From Photobacterium kishitanii (GTDB lineage: Bacteria > Pseudomonadota > Gammaproteobacteria > Enterobacterales > Vibrionaceae), in NCBI RefSeq assembly GCF_003026355.1, contig NZ_PYON01000009.1:110836-174835 (forward strand): a stretch of 64,000 nucleotides of DNA, in the 5' to 3' direction. Numbering within the stretch: the stretch's first letter is position 1; every line of letters starts with the position of its first letter. The notes under the pieces are model-generated. The model did no database searches, had not been told where the DNA came from, and saw nothing but the letters and a program-made list of their open reading frames with translations. The translations under genes were made by a program, and so were the position numbers. This document shows, piece by piece, positions 49,374-59,812 of the stretch.

Positions 49374-49743
49374 CGTAATACTTACTTATGAGTACAATAT
49401 ATTAATAGTATATGCTAATTTTGACTCAATATGAGGATCGATAATAGCTCATAAGTATTATCTAAGAATGCGGTCATGATCCCACTTTGTTGATCAGCAA
49501 TAATAAATACCCTATTAAATATATCGATGATTAACGGACAATAGTGGGTAAGGTTGACTGTAGAATTGGATTGAGGTTTTTCAAAAGTATCTCATTGCTA
49601 TGTAGATAAAATCTTATAGCAGTATTCAATTTTATAGCGATTTTAATTAAGCGATAGTTTCTATTTTCAATGCCTATTGAGATAGTATTTTGCGAGAAAA
49701 GCATCATAATCGTGCTATACAAAACTTACAGAAGAAATGAACC
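49374..49743. other. Divergent intergenic region, no clear sites
   Basis: An AT-rich 370-base gap between the HPP gene (minus) and the small CxxC protein gene (plus). It must hold both promoters, but I could not identify a convincing -35/-10 pair or a known operator. Confidence 0.4.
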
Positions 49744-50118
49744 ATGACTAATTTCCAATATTACTTTCATCAATTTCCTTGCTTTCAATGTAAAAAAAAC
49801 ACAGTAAGCGCTGATCTTGGTTGGTTAACGGCTGCGATGAAAGATGATGTTATCGCGCAAGTCACTGCGATTATTGCGCAAGGCAATGTTGAGCAAGAAC
49901 TGTCAGTGAACGTTACTTGTACTAAAGACGAAGCTCGTGATTACTTATTGCTGAATTTCTATGGTTATTCAGAAAAAGAATTAGCCAATCCAGTTAAATC
50001 AGAAGATGAGCAAGAAGTGGCAGATGAAATAGCAGAGCTATTAGCTAACGGTAGTGATACTGCTGTTTTTGAACACGAAATCGTATTACAAAGCTGTACT
50101 GATTGCGATATTGATTAA
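49744..50118 (+). CDS. Unrecognised small acidic protein with two CxxC motifs
   Basis: A 124-aa protein I do not recognise. It has CFQC at 13-16 and CTDC at 117-120, a lone Cys59, and an acidic middle part (SEDEQEVADEIAELL). The two CxxC pairs near the ends could bind one metal ion or form disulfides. AGAAG before ATG 49744 is a plausible ribosome site and base use matches neighbours, so it is likely real. It ends just before ssrA, which runs on the other strand. Confidence 0.6.
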   Translation: MTNFQYYFHQFPCFQCKKNTVSADLGWLTAAMKDDVIAQVTAIIAQGNVEQELSVNVTCTKDEARDYLLLNFYGYSEKELANPVKSEDEQEVADEIAELLANGSDTAVFEHEIVLQSCTDCDID

Positions 50119-50263
50119 GAGTCAAACTAAGCGTAATCATTAAACATAAACATGTTCGTCATACGTAATATGGTGTTTTATTTAAGGTGTTAGCAGAATT
50201 GATTTTGCTAACGCTTTTTTGTTGCTGCTGTTTTTATATATGATCTTATCGAATTTTAGGCAT

Positions 50264-50295
50264 TAAAAAAGGCCACTTCCTAAGAAGTGGCCCTT
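50264..50295 (-). terminator. ssrA terminator
   Basis: GGCCACTTC and GAAGTGGCC pair on a CTAA loop, extended by A-T pairs; the A run at 50265-50270 is the U run on the minus strand. Confidence 0.88.
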
Positions 50296-50305
50296 TCCAA
50301 ACGTT

Positions 50306-50675
50306 TGGTGGAGCTGGCGGGATTTGAACCCGCGTCCAAAATCAGTCTAACAGATGGCGCTACATGTTTAGTCAATCTTTATTCTCGTATCGTCACTGCG
50401 AATTGACACGCTATGCTAATACATACCAGAATTCTATTTCGCGGTTCATCTCTCTAGTCAAAGAATCCCTCGCTATCTCGTTTGGGTTTGAACCCCTGTT
50501 ATTCCCCGTCTTACAAGCGGAAGCTAGGGCAGGAGCGCTCTTAGCAGGGTATTAAGCTGCTAGTGCGTAGTTTTCGTCGTTTGCGACTATTTTTTTGCGG
50601 CTGTTTAACGAGGCAAACCGCACCTCGACATGCTCCACAAGCCTTCGTGATCCTGTCGAATCCTGAATCAGCCCC
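50306..50675 (-). ncRNA. ssrA: Transfer-messenger RNA
   Basis: About 370 nt. The 5' end reads GGGGCTGATTCAGGATTCGA and the 3' end GCGGGTTCAAATCCCGCCAG then CTCCACCA, the tRNA-like part with encoded CCA. The tag frame lies at 50552-50584 on minus and encodes ANDENYALAA followed by TAA, identical to E. coli. It rescues stalled ribosomes with SmpB, encoded next to it. Confidence 0.97.
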
Positions 50676-50686
50676 AGATGCATTCG

Positions 50687-50714
50687 ATGTTAGCAGAATA
50701 TTTAACTAGGTCAA
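50687..50714 (-). promoter_or_regulatory. ssrA promoter
   Basis: On the minus strand TTGACC (50714-50709), 16 bases, then TAACAT (50692-50687), about 12 bases before the mature 5' end. Confidence 0.6.
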
Positions 50715-50786
50715 TAGCTATATTGTAATTCACTCACCAAGTGATTGATTACTATTCAAATGCTAACATCGTGTTGCATAGGTTGC

Positions 50787-51263
50787 TTAACGGTTATTGC
50801 CTTTCATGATACGAGCTTTATCACGTTGCCAATCTTTGGCTTTGCTATCCGCACGTTTATCATGCAATTTCTTACCACGAGCAGTACCGATTTTCACTTT
50901 TACAAATGAAGTACTCCAGTACATAACTAAAGCGACGATGGTATCGCCTTCGCGGTTAACCGAATCTTCTAGCTTTCTCAGTTCACGACGGTTAAGCAAT
51001 AGCTTACGTACGCGGGTTGGATCAGCGACTACGTGAGTTGATGCTGCATTTAATGGCGCAATGGTTAAACCTGAAATAAAGGCTTCACCGTTACGTAAGA
51101 AAACATAACTTTCGGTCATATTTACTTTACCGTCACGGATGGCTTTTACTTCCCAACCCTGTAATACCATACCAGCTTCGTATTCGTCGCCGATGGCAAA
51201 TTCAAAACGAGCGCTTTTATTTTTTGCAATAGTATTGCTACTTTGCTTTGGTTTTTTAGCCAT
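50787..51263 (-). CDS. smpB: SsrA-binding protein SmpB
   Basis: Binds tmRNA and places it in the stalled ribosome. The 158-aa protein has [31 protein letters not shown] and the basic tail ([25 protein letters not shown]) that enters the mRNA channel. It lies just upstream of ssrA on the same strand, and divergent from ratA as in E. coli. Confidence 0.98.
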   Translation of the reverse strand: MAKKPKQSSNTIAKNKSARFEFAIGDEYEAGMVLQGWEVKAIRDGKVNMTESYVFLRNGEAFISGLTIAPLNAASTHVVADPTRVRKLLLNRRELRKLEDSVNREGDTIVALVMYWSTSFVKVKIGTARGKKLHDKRADSKAKDWQRDKARIMKGNNR

Positions 51264-51468
51264 GTTGACCTCGTAGAGTCATTGTTGCAGTCCCAGAACA
51301 AAATCTAATATCGGTGATTTTTCTGGTCGAATAAGCTATTGACGTTACCATAATACCGCTAGATGGTAACTGTTATTTTGGTCGATAGCTCAGTAATGGT
51401 ATCATTGACTAAACGCAGCGAATAGATTTTATCTTCAGGGTGAGGATGTGTTCGATGAAGGAGAAGCT

Positions 51469-51903
51469 ATGCCACAAATTAGTCGTTCGGCACTGGTGCC
51501 TTTTAGTGCACAACAAATGTTTAACTTGGTGAATGATGTTGAATCTTACCCAATGTTTTTACCCGGCTGTGCGGGCAGTAAAATCATTGAAAGTTCGACC
51601 AGCCATATGATGGCCTCAGTTGATGTAGCCAAAGCTGGTATACGTAAAACATTTGTCACGCATAATAAATTGGTTGATTTTAATCAAATTCAAATGCAGT
51701 TAGTGGATGGTCCTTTTCGAAAATTAGTTGGCGGATGGACATTCACTGAACTTGATGCAACAGCTTGTAAAATTGAATTAAATTTAGAATTTGAATTTAC
51801 TAGCGGCTTAATTGATGTTGCCTTTGGTAAAATTTTTCGTGATCTGACCAGTAATATGGTGCAAGCGTTCACACAGCGAGCAAGAGAAGTTTATGCATTC
51901 TGA
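51469..51903 (+). CDS. ratA: START-domain protein RatA (ubiquinone-binding type)
   Basis: A 144-aa polyketide cyclase/START-fold protein of the Coq10/RatA family (PasT in some strains). It begins MPQISRSALVPFSAQQMFNLV and contains NDVESYPMFLPGC and FGKIFRDLTSNMVQAF. In E. coli RatA was reported to hinder 70S formation; a quinone role is also proposed. I start at ATG 51469 after AAGGAG; a GTG at 51448 lies before that site. It overlaps ratB by 11 bases. Confidence 0.93.
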   Translation: MPQISRSALVPFSAQQMFNLVNDVESYPMFLPGCAGSKIIESSTSHMMASVDVAKAGIRKTFVTHNKLVDFNQIQMQLVDGPFRKLVGGWTFTELDATACKIELNLEFEFTSGLIDVAFGKIFRDLTSNMVQAFTQRAREVYAF

Positions 51904-52201
51904 TCAACCCTTAATTCATGTTGAGGTAGTTTATGCACTGCCTAACGTACAGCGAGTATTAAAGCTCGCTGTTGTTGCTGCGACTCCCATTCAGGCGATT
52001 ATTGAGCAATCGGGTATTTTAACTATGTACCCCGAGATTGACCTCAAGACCAATAAAGTCGGCATATATAGTCGTAATGTAAAATTAGATGCGACAGCGC
52101 GTGATGGGGATCGGATTGAGATTTATCGTCCGTTAATTGCAGATCCGCGTGAGATCCGCCGTAAACGCGCAGAACAAGCCAAAAAAGACGCTGAAAAGTA
52201 A
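51893..52201 (+). CDS. ratB: RnfH/RatB-family ubiquitin-like protein
   Basis: A 102-aa beta-grasp protein (UPF0125, called RnfH, RatB or PasI). Family pattern: IHVEVVYALPNVQRVLKL, EIDLKTNKVGIYSR and DGDRIEIYRPLIADPREIRRKRA. It follows ratA with an 11-base overlap. Described as a toxin-antitoxin partner of RatA in some strains, but that role is not settled. Confidence 0.92.
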   Translation: MHSDQPLIHVEVVYALPNVQRVLKLAVVAATPIQAIIEQSGILTMYPEIDLKTNKVGIYSRNVKLDATARDGDRIEIYRPLIADPREIRRKRAEQAKKDAEK

Positions 52202-52224
52202 CGCTTCTTTTTATAGCAGACAAT

Positions 52225-52257
52225 AAAAAGCTCGCCATTTATTAGCGAGCTTTTTTT
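52225..52257. terminator. Bidirectional terminator ratB / bamE
   Basis: AAAAAGCTCGC pairs with GCGAGCTTTTT around a nine-base AT loop; A and T runs on both sides. Confidence 0.88.
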
Positions 52258-52292
52258 ATTTTTTGAAAACAACTATTTTCTATGAAGTCTGA

Positions 52293-52649
52293 TTAATTCA
52301 TTGGATCCATGAAGTTAGGACCTTGCTTGTAATCACCTTTCATACTAACAAGCTGGGCCTGTTGGTTGAAAGTTAAGAACAAGTTCTTTTGAACCGGCTT
52401 ATCATGACCATTTTGTTCGTAGAAAATGTAATTCCATGTGTTGGGGTAACTTGGGTCGACTAACATAGGCGTACCCAGCACATATTGAACTTGTGTTTTC
52501 GTCATGCCAACACGCAAGGTATTAACACTTTTCTGTTCTACATAGTTGCCTTGGTCAATATCAATACGATAAACCAAACGTTCAGCGACCGAACAGCCGC
52601 TAAGTAAGCCCAACACTAAGGTTAGGGCTGCAATGTTTTTCCAACTCAT
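52293..52649 (-). CDS. bamE: Outer membrane assembly lipoprotein BamE
   Basis: Lipoprotein of the BAM complex that folds outer-membrane proteins. The 118-aa precursor has a signal peptide with lipobox LLSGC (Cys19), and the family core RIDIDQGNYVEQKSVNTLRVGMTKTQVQYVLGTP. It lies between ratB (convergent) and recN (same strand), as in E. coli. Confidence 0.96.
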   Translation of the reverse strand: MSWKNIAALTLVLGLLSGCSVAERLVYRIDIDQGNYVEQKSVNTLRVGMTKTQVQYVLGTPMLVDPSYPNTWNYIFYEQNGHDKPVQKNLFLTFNQQAQLVSMKGDYKQGPNFMDPMN

Positions 52650-52819
52650 AGCATCCTGGCTTTTTAGCTTTAACTGCTGCGATGATAAACAAGCTCTTGG
52701 CAGAAGTAAAAAGCGGTAAAGAAAAAAAGTAATATATTTTGATATTCGACTACTACTGTCAGCAATAGTTGCATCAATGTTTTAGTTTATTTCATATTTG
52801 CCCAAGATGCGAAATTAAA

Positions 52820-54487
52820 TCAAGCCGCAACCAGTAGTTCTTTGGCATTTGCGAGTGTGCGTTCAGTAATTTCACTGCCACCAAGTAGACGGGCTAGCTC
52901 TGCGATACGATCATCGGTACTTAATGGACGCATCTGAGTTTCAGTCTGACCATCAGTGGTTTTCTTAGCAACAAACATTTGTTGATGACCACAACCAGCG
53001 ACTTGCGGTAAGTGAGTTACACACATTACTTGCGTTGATTTGCCCAGCTTTCGCAGCATTTTGCCAACAATAGCCGCTGTTGGACCACTGATACCCACAT
53101 CAACTTCATCGAAAATTAAACTTGGAGTTTCAACTTTTTGAGCCGTGATCACTTGAATTGCGAGTGAGATACGTGAAAGTTCACCACCAGAAGCGACTTT
53201 GCCTAATGGCTGTAATGGTTGGCCTGGGTTAGTTGATACTAAGAAATTAATACTGTCATAGCCTAATGGACTTAGCATCCGTTCTGGATCACTGGTAAGT
53301 GCGATTTCAAACTCACCGTGTTCCATACTTAGCATGTGCATGCTTTCAGTGATTTTTTGATCTAATTCTTTGGCGTAACGTTGACGGCTTTTGCTTAGTT
53401 TTTCGGCAGCTTCAATGCATTGCTGGCGTAGAGATTCGACATTAGCTGCCATATCTTCTAAACGTTCATCACTGCAATCAAGATTTTCAAGTTCTTTAAG
53501 TAAATCATGATGTTTTTGGTAAAGCTCTGCTGGCATAACGTAGTGCTTGCGTGCCATTGACATGATTTTAGCTAAACGCTCTTCAAGATAAATTAACCGA
53601 TGCGGGTCCATATCTAAGTTATCAAGGTAACTACGTAACTCTTGGCTAGCCTCTTGAACTTGGATGATCGCTTCTTCAAGCATCTGTGGAATAGCACTTA
53701 AATTGCTGTCGTATTCCCCAAGATTGTTAACTTGCTGGCAAGCGAGTTGCAGTAATTGCAATGCATTACCATCATCGTTGTCATAAAGAACAGACAGCGC
53801 AGTTTGACTTGAAATAGCCAGTTCACCTGAATTTGATAGACGTTTATGTTCTTCTTCAATTTCAGTGAATTCTTCTTCGCCTAACGCTAATTCATCCAGC
53901 TCTTTTACTTGGTATTGCAATAATTGTTTTTGGGCTTCGTTTTCATCACGGCTTTGAGTTAAACGTTTTAGCTCATTATGTGCTTGACGCCAGCGTTGGT
54001 AAGCACTGCGAGTACGATCAATCAGTAAGTGATGACCAGCATATTGATCTAGCATATGCTGTTGATATTCAGGGCGCATTAGTTGTTGATGAGCATGCTG
54101 ACCATGAATATTAATCAGTAGTTGGCCTAAGGCTTTTTGTTGCGATGCAGGAACAGGGCTGCCATTAATAAAGCCACGTGAACGGCCTTCTTTGGTGATC
54201 ACTCGGCGCAAAATACATTCTTCACCATCACTGAGCTCATTATCTTCGAGCCAACGTCGAGCCGCTTGGTTATTGGCCAATAAAAAGGCAGCTGAAATTT
54301 CAGCTTTATCTTCATTCGGTCGTACCATTGAGGCTTCAGCGCGATCGCCTAAGCATAAACCTAATGCATCAATCGCAATAGATTTACCCGCACCGGTTTC
54401 ACCTGTAATAGTGGTCATTCCCGGTTTTAGTTCAAATTGAAGAGTTTTGACAATAGCAAAGTTAGAGATCGTCATGTGCGCGAGCAT
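52820..54487 (-). CDS. recN: DNA repair protein RecN
   Basis: SMC-like ATPase for double-strand break repair and a classic SOS protein. From the ATG at 54487 ([16 protein letters not shown]) it is 555 aa. Walker [17 protein letters not shown], long coiled coils in the middle, signature [16 protein letters not shown] and Walker [15 protein letters not shown] are seen. AGGTG lies six bases upstream; a GTG at 54496 is less likely. Two LexA boxes stand 25-64 bases upstream. Confidence 0.97.
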   Translation of the reverse strand: MLAHMTISNFAIVKTLQFELKPGMTTITGETGAGKSIAIDALGLCLGDRAEASMVRPNEDKAEISAAFLLANNQAARRWLEDNELSDGEECILRRVITKEGRSRGFINGSPVPASQQKALGQLLINIHGQHAHQQLMRPEYQQHMLDQYAGHHLLIDRTRSAYQRWRQAHNELKRLTQSRDENEAQKQLLQYQVKELDELALGEEEFTEIEEEHKRLSNSGELAISSQTALSVLYDNDDGNALQLLQLACQQVNNLGEYDSNLSAIPQMLEEAIIQVQEASQELRSYLDNLDMDPHRLIYLEERLAKIMSMARKHYVMPAELYQKHHDLLKELENLDCSDERLEDMAANVESLRQQCIEAAEKLSKSRQRYAKELDQKITESMHMLSMEHGEFEIALTSDPERMLSPLGYDSINFLVSTNPGQPLQPLGKVASGGELSRISLAIQVITAQKVETPSLIFDEVDVGISGPTAAIVGKMLRKLGKSTQVMCVTHLPQVAGCGHQQMFVAKKTTDGQTETQMRPLSTDDRIAELARLLGGSEITERTLANAKELLVAA

Positions 54488-54511
54488 TGTGTTCACCTGT
54501 TTAAATCAACA

Positions 54512-54527
54512 CCTGTTTTTTCATACA
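54512..54527 (-). promoter_or_regulatory. LexA box of recN (proximal)
   Basis: CTGT-TTTTTCAT-ACAG has the exact CTGT-N8-ACAG core of the gamma-proteobacterial SOS box. Confidence 0.75.
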
Positions 54528-54531
54528 GTAT

Positions 54532-54551
54532 ATACTGTATCTATAACCAGT
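54532..54551 (-). promoter_or_regulatory. LexA box of recN (distal)
   Basis: TACTG-N10-CAGTA is exact at all ten outer bases; the core reads CTGT-N8-CCAG, as in the E. coli recN box I recall. It overlaps a smaller palindrome ATACAGTATATACTGTAT. Confidence 0.75.
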
Positions 54552-54617
54552 AAAGTACTGGGGTGATAATTATTCAGATAAAATGTGACTTAGATTAACT
54601 TTTTTGCACTGTTATAA

Positions 54618-54647
54618 AAAAACCAGCAGATAAATATGCTGGTTTTT
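54618..54647 (-). terminator. nadK terminator
   Basis: AAAAACCAGCA and TGCTGGTTTTT pair on an eight-base loop, symmetric, just after the nadK stop. Confidence 0.85.
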
Positions 54648-54669
54648 AGAGTGATAACTGCCGTTCAGC

Positions 54670-55551
54670 TTAAAATAGTCGGCTTGACCAGCCTAGTTTT
54701 CCACGTAGTACATTGTAGTAACTGTAATTTTTTGGATGAATTAATTGCAGACGGTCTTCGCTTTGATAGATGTGAATTTCATCCCCAGGGCTTACAGGCA
54801 GTGAGACTTGACCATCACAGCTTACTTCTAAGGTGCTGCCATTATTGGGTGAAACCAGCAGTTTGATACAGCGATCACCATCTACGACCAGTGGACGAGA
54901 TGAAAGGGTGTGAGGAAACATCGGCACTAAAGCAATAGCATTTAAACTGGTTGATAGAATTGGGCCGCCACCAGAAAGAGAGTAAGCTGTTGAGCCTGTA
55001 GGGGTAGCTATGATTAATCCATCAGAACGTTGTGAGAATGCAAAGCAGTCATCAATATAGACTTCAAACTCAATCATGTGAGCAATTTTATCTGGGTGTA
55101 ATACTGCTTCGTTTAATGCCGCATTACGGCTTTTAATTTGACCATTGCGATGCACCTCAGCTTCTAACAGAAACCGATCTTCTTTAATAAACTCACCCGC
55201 AAGCACTAACTGTAATTGTTGCTCAAAATCATCAGGATCAAGATCGGTAAGGAAACCAAGGTTGCCACGATTAACACCAATAACAGAAATATCAAATCGA
55301 GATAATACTCGAGCAGCACCTAACATATTGCCATCACCGCCAACAACAACGGCAAGATCTGCTTTATCACCAATGGTGAGTAAATCACAAAAACAATGCT
55401 CAGGTACGTCAATATCGTTGACTAACCGATGATCGACTAACACGTTATAACCTTGTGCAGTTAACCACTCGTAAAGGCTAGAGTGCGTTTGTAATGCCTC
55501 CGGATTACGAGGTTTGCCAATTAACGCGATAGTATCAAAAATACGCTTCAT
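54670..55551 (-). CDS. nadK: NAD kinase
   Basis: Makes NADP from NAD and ATP. The 293-aa protein carries [13 protein letters not shown] (GGDGN with catalytic Asp), the NE motif in [33 protein letters not shown] and a DGD motif. It is divergent from grpE, the usual order in enterobacteria and Vibrio. Confidence 0.97.
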   Translation of the reverse strand: MKRIFDTIALIGKPRNPEALQTHSSLYEWLTAQGYNVLVDHRLVNDIDVPEHCFCDLLTIGDKADLAVVVGGDGNMLGAARVLSRFDISVIGVNRGNLGFLTDLDPDDFEQQLQLVLAGEFIKEDRFLLEAEVHRNGQIKSRNAALNEAVLHPDKIAHMIEFEVYIDDCFAFSQRSDGLIIATPTGSTAYSLSGGGPILSTSLNAIALVPMFPHTLSSRPLVVDGDRCIKLLVSPNNGSTLEVSCDGQVSLPVSPGDEIHIYQSEDRLQLIHPKNYSYYNVLRGKLGWSSRLF

Positions 55552-55629
55552 GTCCTTGTTCCGACAAATGATGGTGGGTCAGTATAGCCTTAGAAAAAAC
55601 AACTTGTCGTGGTTTGTTGTCAATATTGG

Positions 55630-55657
55630 CTTGAATCATTGAACTTCATCCCCATAA
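55630..55657 (+). promoter_or_regulatory. Sigma-32 promoter of grpE
   Basis: CTTGAA (55630-55635), 14 bases, then CCCCATAA (55650-55657), close to the heat-shock consensus CTTGAAA-N11-16-CCCCATNT. It lies 88 bases before the grpE start. Confidence 0.8.
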
Positions 55658-55745
55658 TATGCTCAAGACTGTTCTAAAAGTAGCGCTTATCCAATTAGGC
55701 TACTAAGTGAATAAATACCCTTTTATCTTGGCGGAGAACCAACGC

Positions 55746-56360
55746 ATGACTAACAAAAACCACAATGTACAGGATGAGCAGCTAAATGACGCAGTTGAAG
55801 CTGTAGAAGTTGAAGCTGTCGAGGGTGAGTTTGTTGAATCTGAGCAAGAATTATATGCAGCTCGTATTGCTGAACTAGAAGCAGCTCTATTAGCAAAAGA
55901 TGCAGAAGTTAATGAAGTAAAAGATGCGGCATTACGTGCACGCGCTGAAGGCGAAAACGTTCGTCGTCGTTCTGAGCAAGAAATTGATAAAGCGCGTAAA
56001 TACGCATTGAACAAATTTGCTGAAGAGTTATTGCCAGTTATTGATAATCTTGAACGTGCTATTGAAATGGCAGACAAGAATAACGAAGCAACTAAAGCAA
56101 TGATGGAAGGTGTTGAGCTTACATTGATGACCATGACATCCACAGTAGCTAAATTTGGTCTAAAAGTGATTGACCCACAAGGTGAAACTTTTAATCCTGA
56201 GTTCCACCAAGCGATGGCAATTCAAGAAAGCACTGAATTTGCACCAAATACCGTTATGGCTGTAATGCAAAAAGGTTACGAGCTAAATGGCCGTGTGATC
56301 CGTCCTGCAATGGTGATGGTATCAAAAGCTGCTGCGGGTAATGTGAATACTCAAGCGTAA
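55746..56360 (+). CDS. grpE: Nucleotide exchange factor GrpE
   Basis: Releases ADP from DnaK. The 204-aa protein has an acidic N-terminus, a long helix, and the core [43 protein letters not shown] and [21 protein letters not shown] start at ATG 55746, nine bases after CGGAG; a longer reading from 55707 adds residues not found in the family. Confidence 0.97.
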   Translation: MTNKNHNVQDEQLNDAVEAVEVEAVEGEFVESEQELYAARIAELEAALLAKDAEVNEVKDAALRARAEGENVRRRSEQEIDKARKYALNKFAEELLPVIDNLERAIEMADKNNEATKAMMEGVELTLMTMTSTVAKFGLKVIDPQGETFNPEFHQAMAIQESTEFAPNTVMAVMQKGYELNGRVIRPAMVMVSKAAAGNVNTQA

Positions 56361-56403
56361 TTTGCAACAAATGATTCAAGGTTTACTTGATGATGTCGCA
56401 AAA

Positions 56404-56429
56404 TAAAGCCCACTTCGGTGGGTTTTTTT
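56404..56429 (+). terminator. grpE terminator
   Basis: CCCAC-TTCG-GTGGG extended by A-T and wobble pairs, followed by seven Ts. Confidence 0.85.
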
Positions 56430-56456
56430 ATTTTTTTGCATTTTTTTTGGGGTCTC

Positions 56457-56486
56457 CCCTTGAAAAGCAGTCTGGCGACCTTATCT
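56457..56486 (+). promoter_or_regulatory. Sigma-32 promoter of dnaK
   Basis: CCCTTGAAA, then 13 bases, then CCTTATCT, a good heat-shock promoter resembling E. coli dnaK P1 and continuing into TAGTAG as that promoter does. It lies 110 bases before dnaK. Confidence 0.75.
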
Positions 56487-56596
56487 AGTAGTCATAAGAC
56501 ATTAAATGTATTTGTCACGGGGTTATCCCGAACCGCTAACCCATTTGTTATTTTGGGTGTAGTTAAGAACATATAACGAATTTCGGAGATTGTCTG

Positions 56597-58510
56597 ATGG
56601 GTAAGATCATTGGTATTGACTTAGGTACAACTAACTCTTGTGTAGCAGTACTTGACGGCGACAAGCCACGTGTAATTGAGAATGCAGAAGGCGAGCGTAC
56701 AACAGCATCAGTTGTTGCATACACGCAAGATGGCGAAACGTTAGTTGGTCAACCAGCAAAACGTCAGGCGGTAACAAACCCTGAAAACACATTATTCGCT
56801 ATCAAGCGTTTAATCGGTCGTCGTTTTGAAGACGAAGAAGTTCAGCGTGATATCGAAATCATGCCTTACAAAATTGTTAAGGCTGACAACGGTGATGCAT
56901 GGGTAGAAGCGAAAGGCCAAAAAATGGCAGCTCCTCAAGTATCAGCTGAAATTCTTAAGAAAATGAAGAAAACTGCTGAAGACTTCCTGGGCGAACCAGT
57001 AACTGGCGCAGTTATCACAGTACCTGCATACTTTAACGATGCACAGCGTCAAGCAACTAAAGATGCTGGCCGTATCGCAGGTCTAGATGTTAAACGTATC
57101 ATCAACGAACCAACAGCAGCAGCTCTAGCTTACGGCCTAGACAAGCAAGGTGGTGATCGCACTATCGCTGTTTACGACCTTGGTGGCGGTACTTTTGATA
57201 TCTCAATCATTGAAATTGATGAAGTTGAAGGCGAGAAAACATTTGAAGTTCTAGCAACTAATGGTGATACACACCTTGGTGGTGAAGACTTTGATACACG
57301 TCTAATCAACTACTTAGCAGACGAGTTTAAGAAAGATCAAGGTATCGATCTTAAGAAAGATCCTCTAGCTATGCAGCGTCTAAAAGAAGCAGCAGAAAAA
57401 GCTAAAATTGAACTATCTTCTGCACAGCAAACTGATGTGAACCTACCTTACATCACTGCTGATGCAACTGGTCCTAAGCACATGAACATCAAAGTGACTC
57501 GTGCAAAACTAGAATCTCTAGTTGAAGACCTAGTTCAACGTACTCTTGAGCCGCTAAAAGTAGCTATCTCAGATGCTGGTCTTTCTGTTAGCGACATCAA
57601 CGACATCATCCTTGTTGGTGGTCAGACTCGTATGCCAATGGTTCAGGCTAAAGTAACTGAATTCTTCGGCAAAGAGCCACGTAAAGACGTTAACCCTGAT
57701 GAAGCTGTAGCTGTAGGTGCTGCTGTTCAAGGTGGTGTACTTGCTGGTGATGTTAAAGACGTTCTACTTCTAGACGTTACTCCACTATCTCTTGGTATTG
57801 AAACCATGGGTGGCGTGATGACTAAACTTATCGAGAAGAACACAACTATCCCAACAAAAGCGAACCAAGTGTTCTCTACTGCTGAAGATAACCAAAACGC
57901 GGTAACAATCCACGTTATTCAAGGTGAGCGTAAGCAAGCGAGCTTCAACAAGTCTCTTGGTCAGTTCAACCTAGAAGGTATTCAAGCTGCACCACGTGGT
58001 ATGCCACAAATCGAAGTTACTTTTGACCTTGATGCGGATGGTATCCTAAACGTATCAGCTAAAGATAAGACTACTGGTAAAGAGCAGAAGATCACTATTC
58101 AAGCGTCTGGCGGTCTAAGCGATGCTGACATCGAGAAGATGGTTCAAGAAGCTGAAGCTAACAAAGAAGCTGATAAGAAGTTTGAAGAGTTAGTAACTGC
58201 TCGTAACCAAGCTGACCAACTTGTTCACGGTACTCGTAAGCAAATTGAAGAAGCTGGTGATGCACTTCCTGCTGATGAGAAAGCAAAAATCGAAGCTGCT
58301 GTTGCTGAACTAGAAGAAGCACGCAAAGGCGAAGATAAAGAAGCAATCGACGCGAAAGTTCAAGCGGTTGTTGCTGCATCTCAAAAGCTAATGGAAATCG
58401 CTCAACAGAAAGCACAAGCACAACAAGCTGATGGTGCTGGTGAGCAACAAGCTAAGCAAGACGACGATGTTGTTGACGCTGAGTTTGAAGAAGTTAAAGA
58501 CAACAAATAA
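56597..58510 (+). CDS. dnaK: Chaperone DnaK (Hsp70)
   Basis: ATP-driven chaperone. The 637 aa match E. coli (638). Signatures: [41 protein letters not shown], substrate domain, and the acidic C-terminus ending [11 protein letters not shown]. It has its own sigma-32 promoter and is 98 bases upstream of dnaJ. Confidence 0.99.
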   Translation: MGKIIGIDLGTTNSCVAVLDGDKPRVIENAEGERTTASVVAYTQDGETLVGQPAKRQAVTNPENTLFAIKRLIGRRFEDEEVQRDIEIMPYKIVKADNGDAWVEAKGQKMAAPQVSAEILKKMKKTAEDFLGEPVTGAVITVPAYFNDAQRQATKDAGRIAGLDVKRIINEPTAAALAYGLDKQGGDRTIAVYDLGGGTFDISIIEIDEVEGEKTFEVLATNGDTHLGGEDFDTRLINYLADEFKKDQGIDLKKDPLAMQRLKEAAEKAKIELSSAQQTDVNLPYITADATGPKHMNIKVTRAKLESLVEDLVQRTLEPLKVAISDAGLSVSDINDIILVGGQTRMPMVQAKVTEFFGKEPRKDVNPDEAVAVGAAVQGGVLAGDVKDVLLLDVTPLSLGIETMGGVMTKLIEKNTTIPTKANQVFSTAEDNQNAVTIHVIQGERKQASFNKSLGQFNLEGIQAAPRGMPQIEVTFDLDADGILNVSAKDKTTGKEQKITIQASGGLSDADIEKMVQEAEANKEADKKFEELVTARNQADQLVHGTRKQIEEAGDALPADEKAKIEAAVAELEEARKGEDKEAIDAKVQAVVAASQKLMEIAQQKAQAQQADGAGEQQAKQDDDVVDAEFEEVKDNK

Positions 58511-58514
58511 GAAC

Positions 58515-58580
58515 GTTAACTATTATTAGTTAACATCTTGTTTAAATTACGGGCGTTTGAGGTTACTCTAACGCCCGTAA
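58515..58580 (+). promoter_or_regulatory. Two hairpins between dnaK and dnaJ
   Basis: GTTAACTA-TTAT-TAGTTAAC (58515-58534) and an 11-bp stem TTACGGGCGTT/AACGCCCGTAA (58547-58580) with an inner GAG/CTC stem. Neither has a T run. They probably lower or protect message between the abundant DnaK and the less abundant DnaJ. Confidence 0.55.
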
Positions 58581-58608
58581 CTATATCTAGCTAGGTGACA
58601 ATCAAGTT

Positions 58609-59751
58609 ATGTCGAAACGTGATTTATACGAAGTGTTAAGTGTGGCTCGTGACGCAAGTGAGCGTGACATTAAAAAAGCTTATAAGCGCTTAGCAATGAA
58701 GTTCCACCCCGACCGTAACCAGGGTGATGCGGAATCTGCTGAGAAATTCAAAGAAGTGAAATACGCTTATGAAATTCTAACAGACGACCAAAAACGCGCT
58801 GCTTACGATCAATACGGCCATGCAGCCTTTGAACAAGGTGGTATGGGCGGTGGCGGCGGCGGCTTTGGCGGCGGTGCAGACTTCAGTGACATCTTTGGTG
58901 ATGTGTTTGGTGATATCTTTGGTGGTGGCGGTGGCCGTCGTCAACAACGCGCGCAGCGTGGTTCAGATCTTCGCTACAACATGGAACTGACGTTGGAAGA
59001 AGCTGTTCGCGGTTGTTCGAAAGAAATCCGTGTTCCAACTTTAGTTGGTTGTGATAGCTGTGATGGTTCAGGCGCTAAAAAAGGTTCATCTGCAACAACG
59101 TGTGGTACCTGTCATGGTGCTGGTCAAGTGCAGATGCGTCAAGGCTTCTTTGCTGTTCAACAGACTTGTCCACACTGTCATGGTCGTGGTCAAATTATCA
59201 AAGATCCATGTGATAAGTGCCATGGCGAAGGCCGTGTAGAAGAAACCAAAACGCTATCAGTTAAAATTCCTGCGGGTGTTGATACCGGTGACCGTATTCG
59301 CTTAAGTGGCGAAGGCGAAGCTGGAGAACAAGGTGCACCAGCAGGCGACTTGTACGTTCAAGTGCATGTTAAAGAACACCACATTTTCCAGCGCGAAGGT
59401 AATAACCTACATTGTGAAGTACCAGTAAGTTTCACAATGGCAGCATTGGGTGGCGAAGTTGAAGTACCAACACTTGATGGCCGTGTCAGTTTGAAAGTGC
59501 CTGCTGAAATGCAAACGGGCCGTATGTTCCGTATGCGTGGCAAAGGTGTTGATTCTGTTCGTGGCGGTTTACGCGGTGATCTTATCTGTAAGTTGGTGGT
59601 TGAAACCCCAGTACATTTAAGCAAGCGTCAAAAAGAGTTGCTACAAGAACTAGAAGAAACGTTTGGCGGTAAAGATGCGAGTAAGCACAAGCCAAAATCA
59701 GAAGGTTTCTTTAACGGCGTAAAAAAGTTTTTCGACGATTTAACCAACTAA
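58609..59751 (+). CDS. dnaJ: Chaperone DnaJ (Hsp40)
   Basis: Co-chaperone that stimulates DnaK ATPase. The 380-aa protein has a J domain with HPDRN at about 33-37, a Gly/Phe-rich linker, four CxxCxGxG-type zinc repeats ([32 protein letters not shown]), and the C-terminal substrate domain. It ends the heat-shock unit and is followed by a terminator. Confidence 0.98.
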   Translation: MSKRDLYEVLSVARDASERDIKKAYKRLAMKFHPDRNQGDAESAEKFKEVKYAYEILTDDQKRAAYDQYGHAAFEQGGMGGGGGGFGGGADFSDIFGDVFGDIFGGGGGRRQQRAQRGSDLRYNMELTLEEAVRGCSKEIRVPTLVGCDSCDGSGAKKGSSATTCGTCHGAGQVQMRQGFFAVQQTCPHCHGRGQIIKDPCDKCHGEGRVEETKTLSVKIPAGVDTGDRIRLSGEGEAGEQGAPAGDLYVQVHVKEHHIFQREGNNLHCEVPVSFTMAALGGEVEVPTLDGRVSLKVPAEMQTGRMFRMRGKGVDSVRGGLRGDLICKLVVETPVHLSKRQKELLQELEETFGGKDASKHKPKSEGFFNGVKKFFDDLTN

Positions 59752-59773
59752 TTCGTCGCAAAAAAGAATAAAT

Positions 59774-59812
59774 AAAAGCCGCTATTCGCACATGCTAATA
59801 GCGGCTTTTTTG
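59774..59812 (+). terminator. dnaJ terminator
   Basis: AAAAGCCGCTATT and AATAGCGGCTTTT form a 13-bp stem on a ten-base loop with a T run. Confidence 0.9.

Noticed and set aside
50364..50555. 63-aa frame within ssrA
   Set aside because: It is antisense to tmRNA and has no coding evidence.
51469..52201. ratA-ratB as a proven toxin-antitoxin module
   Set aside because: The pair is broadly conserved and has housekeeping roles; a toxin role is not shown by this sequence.
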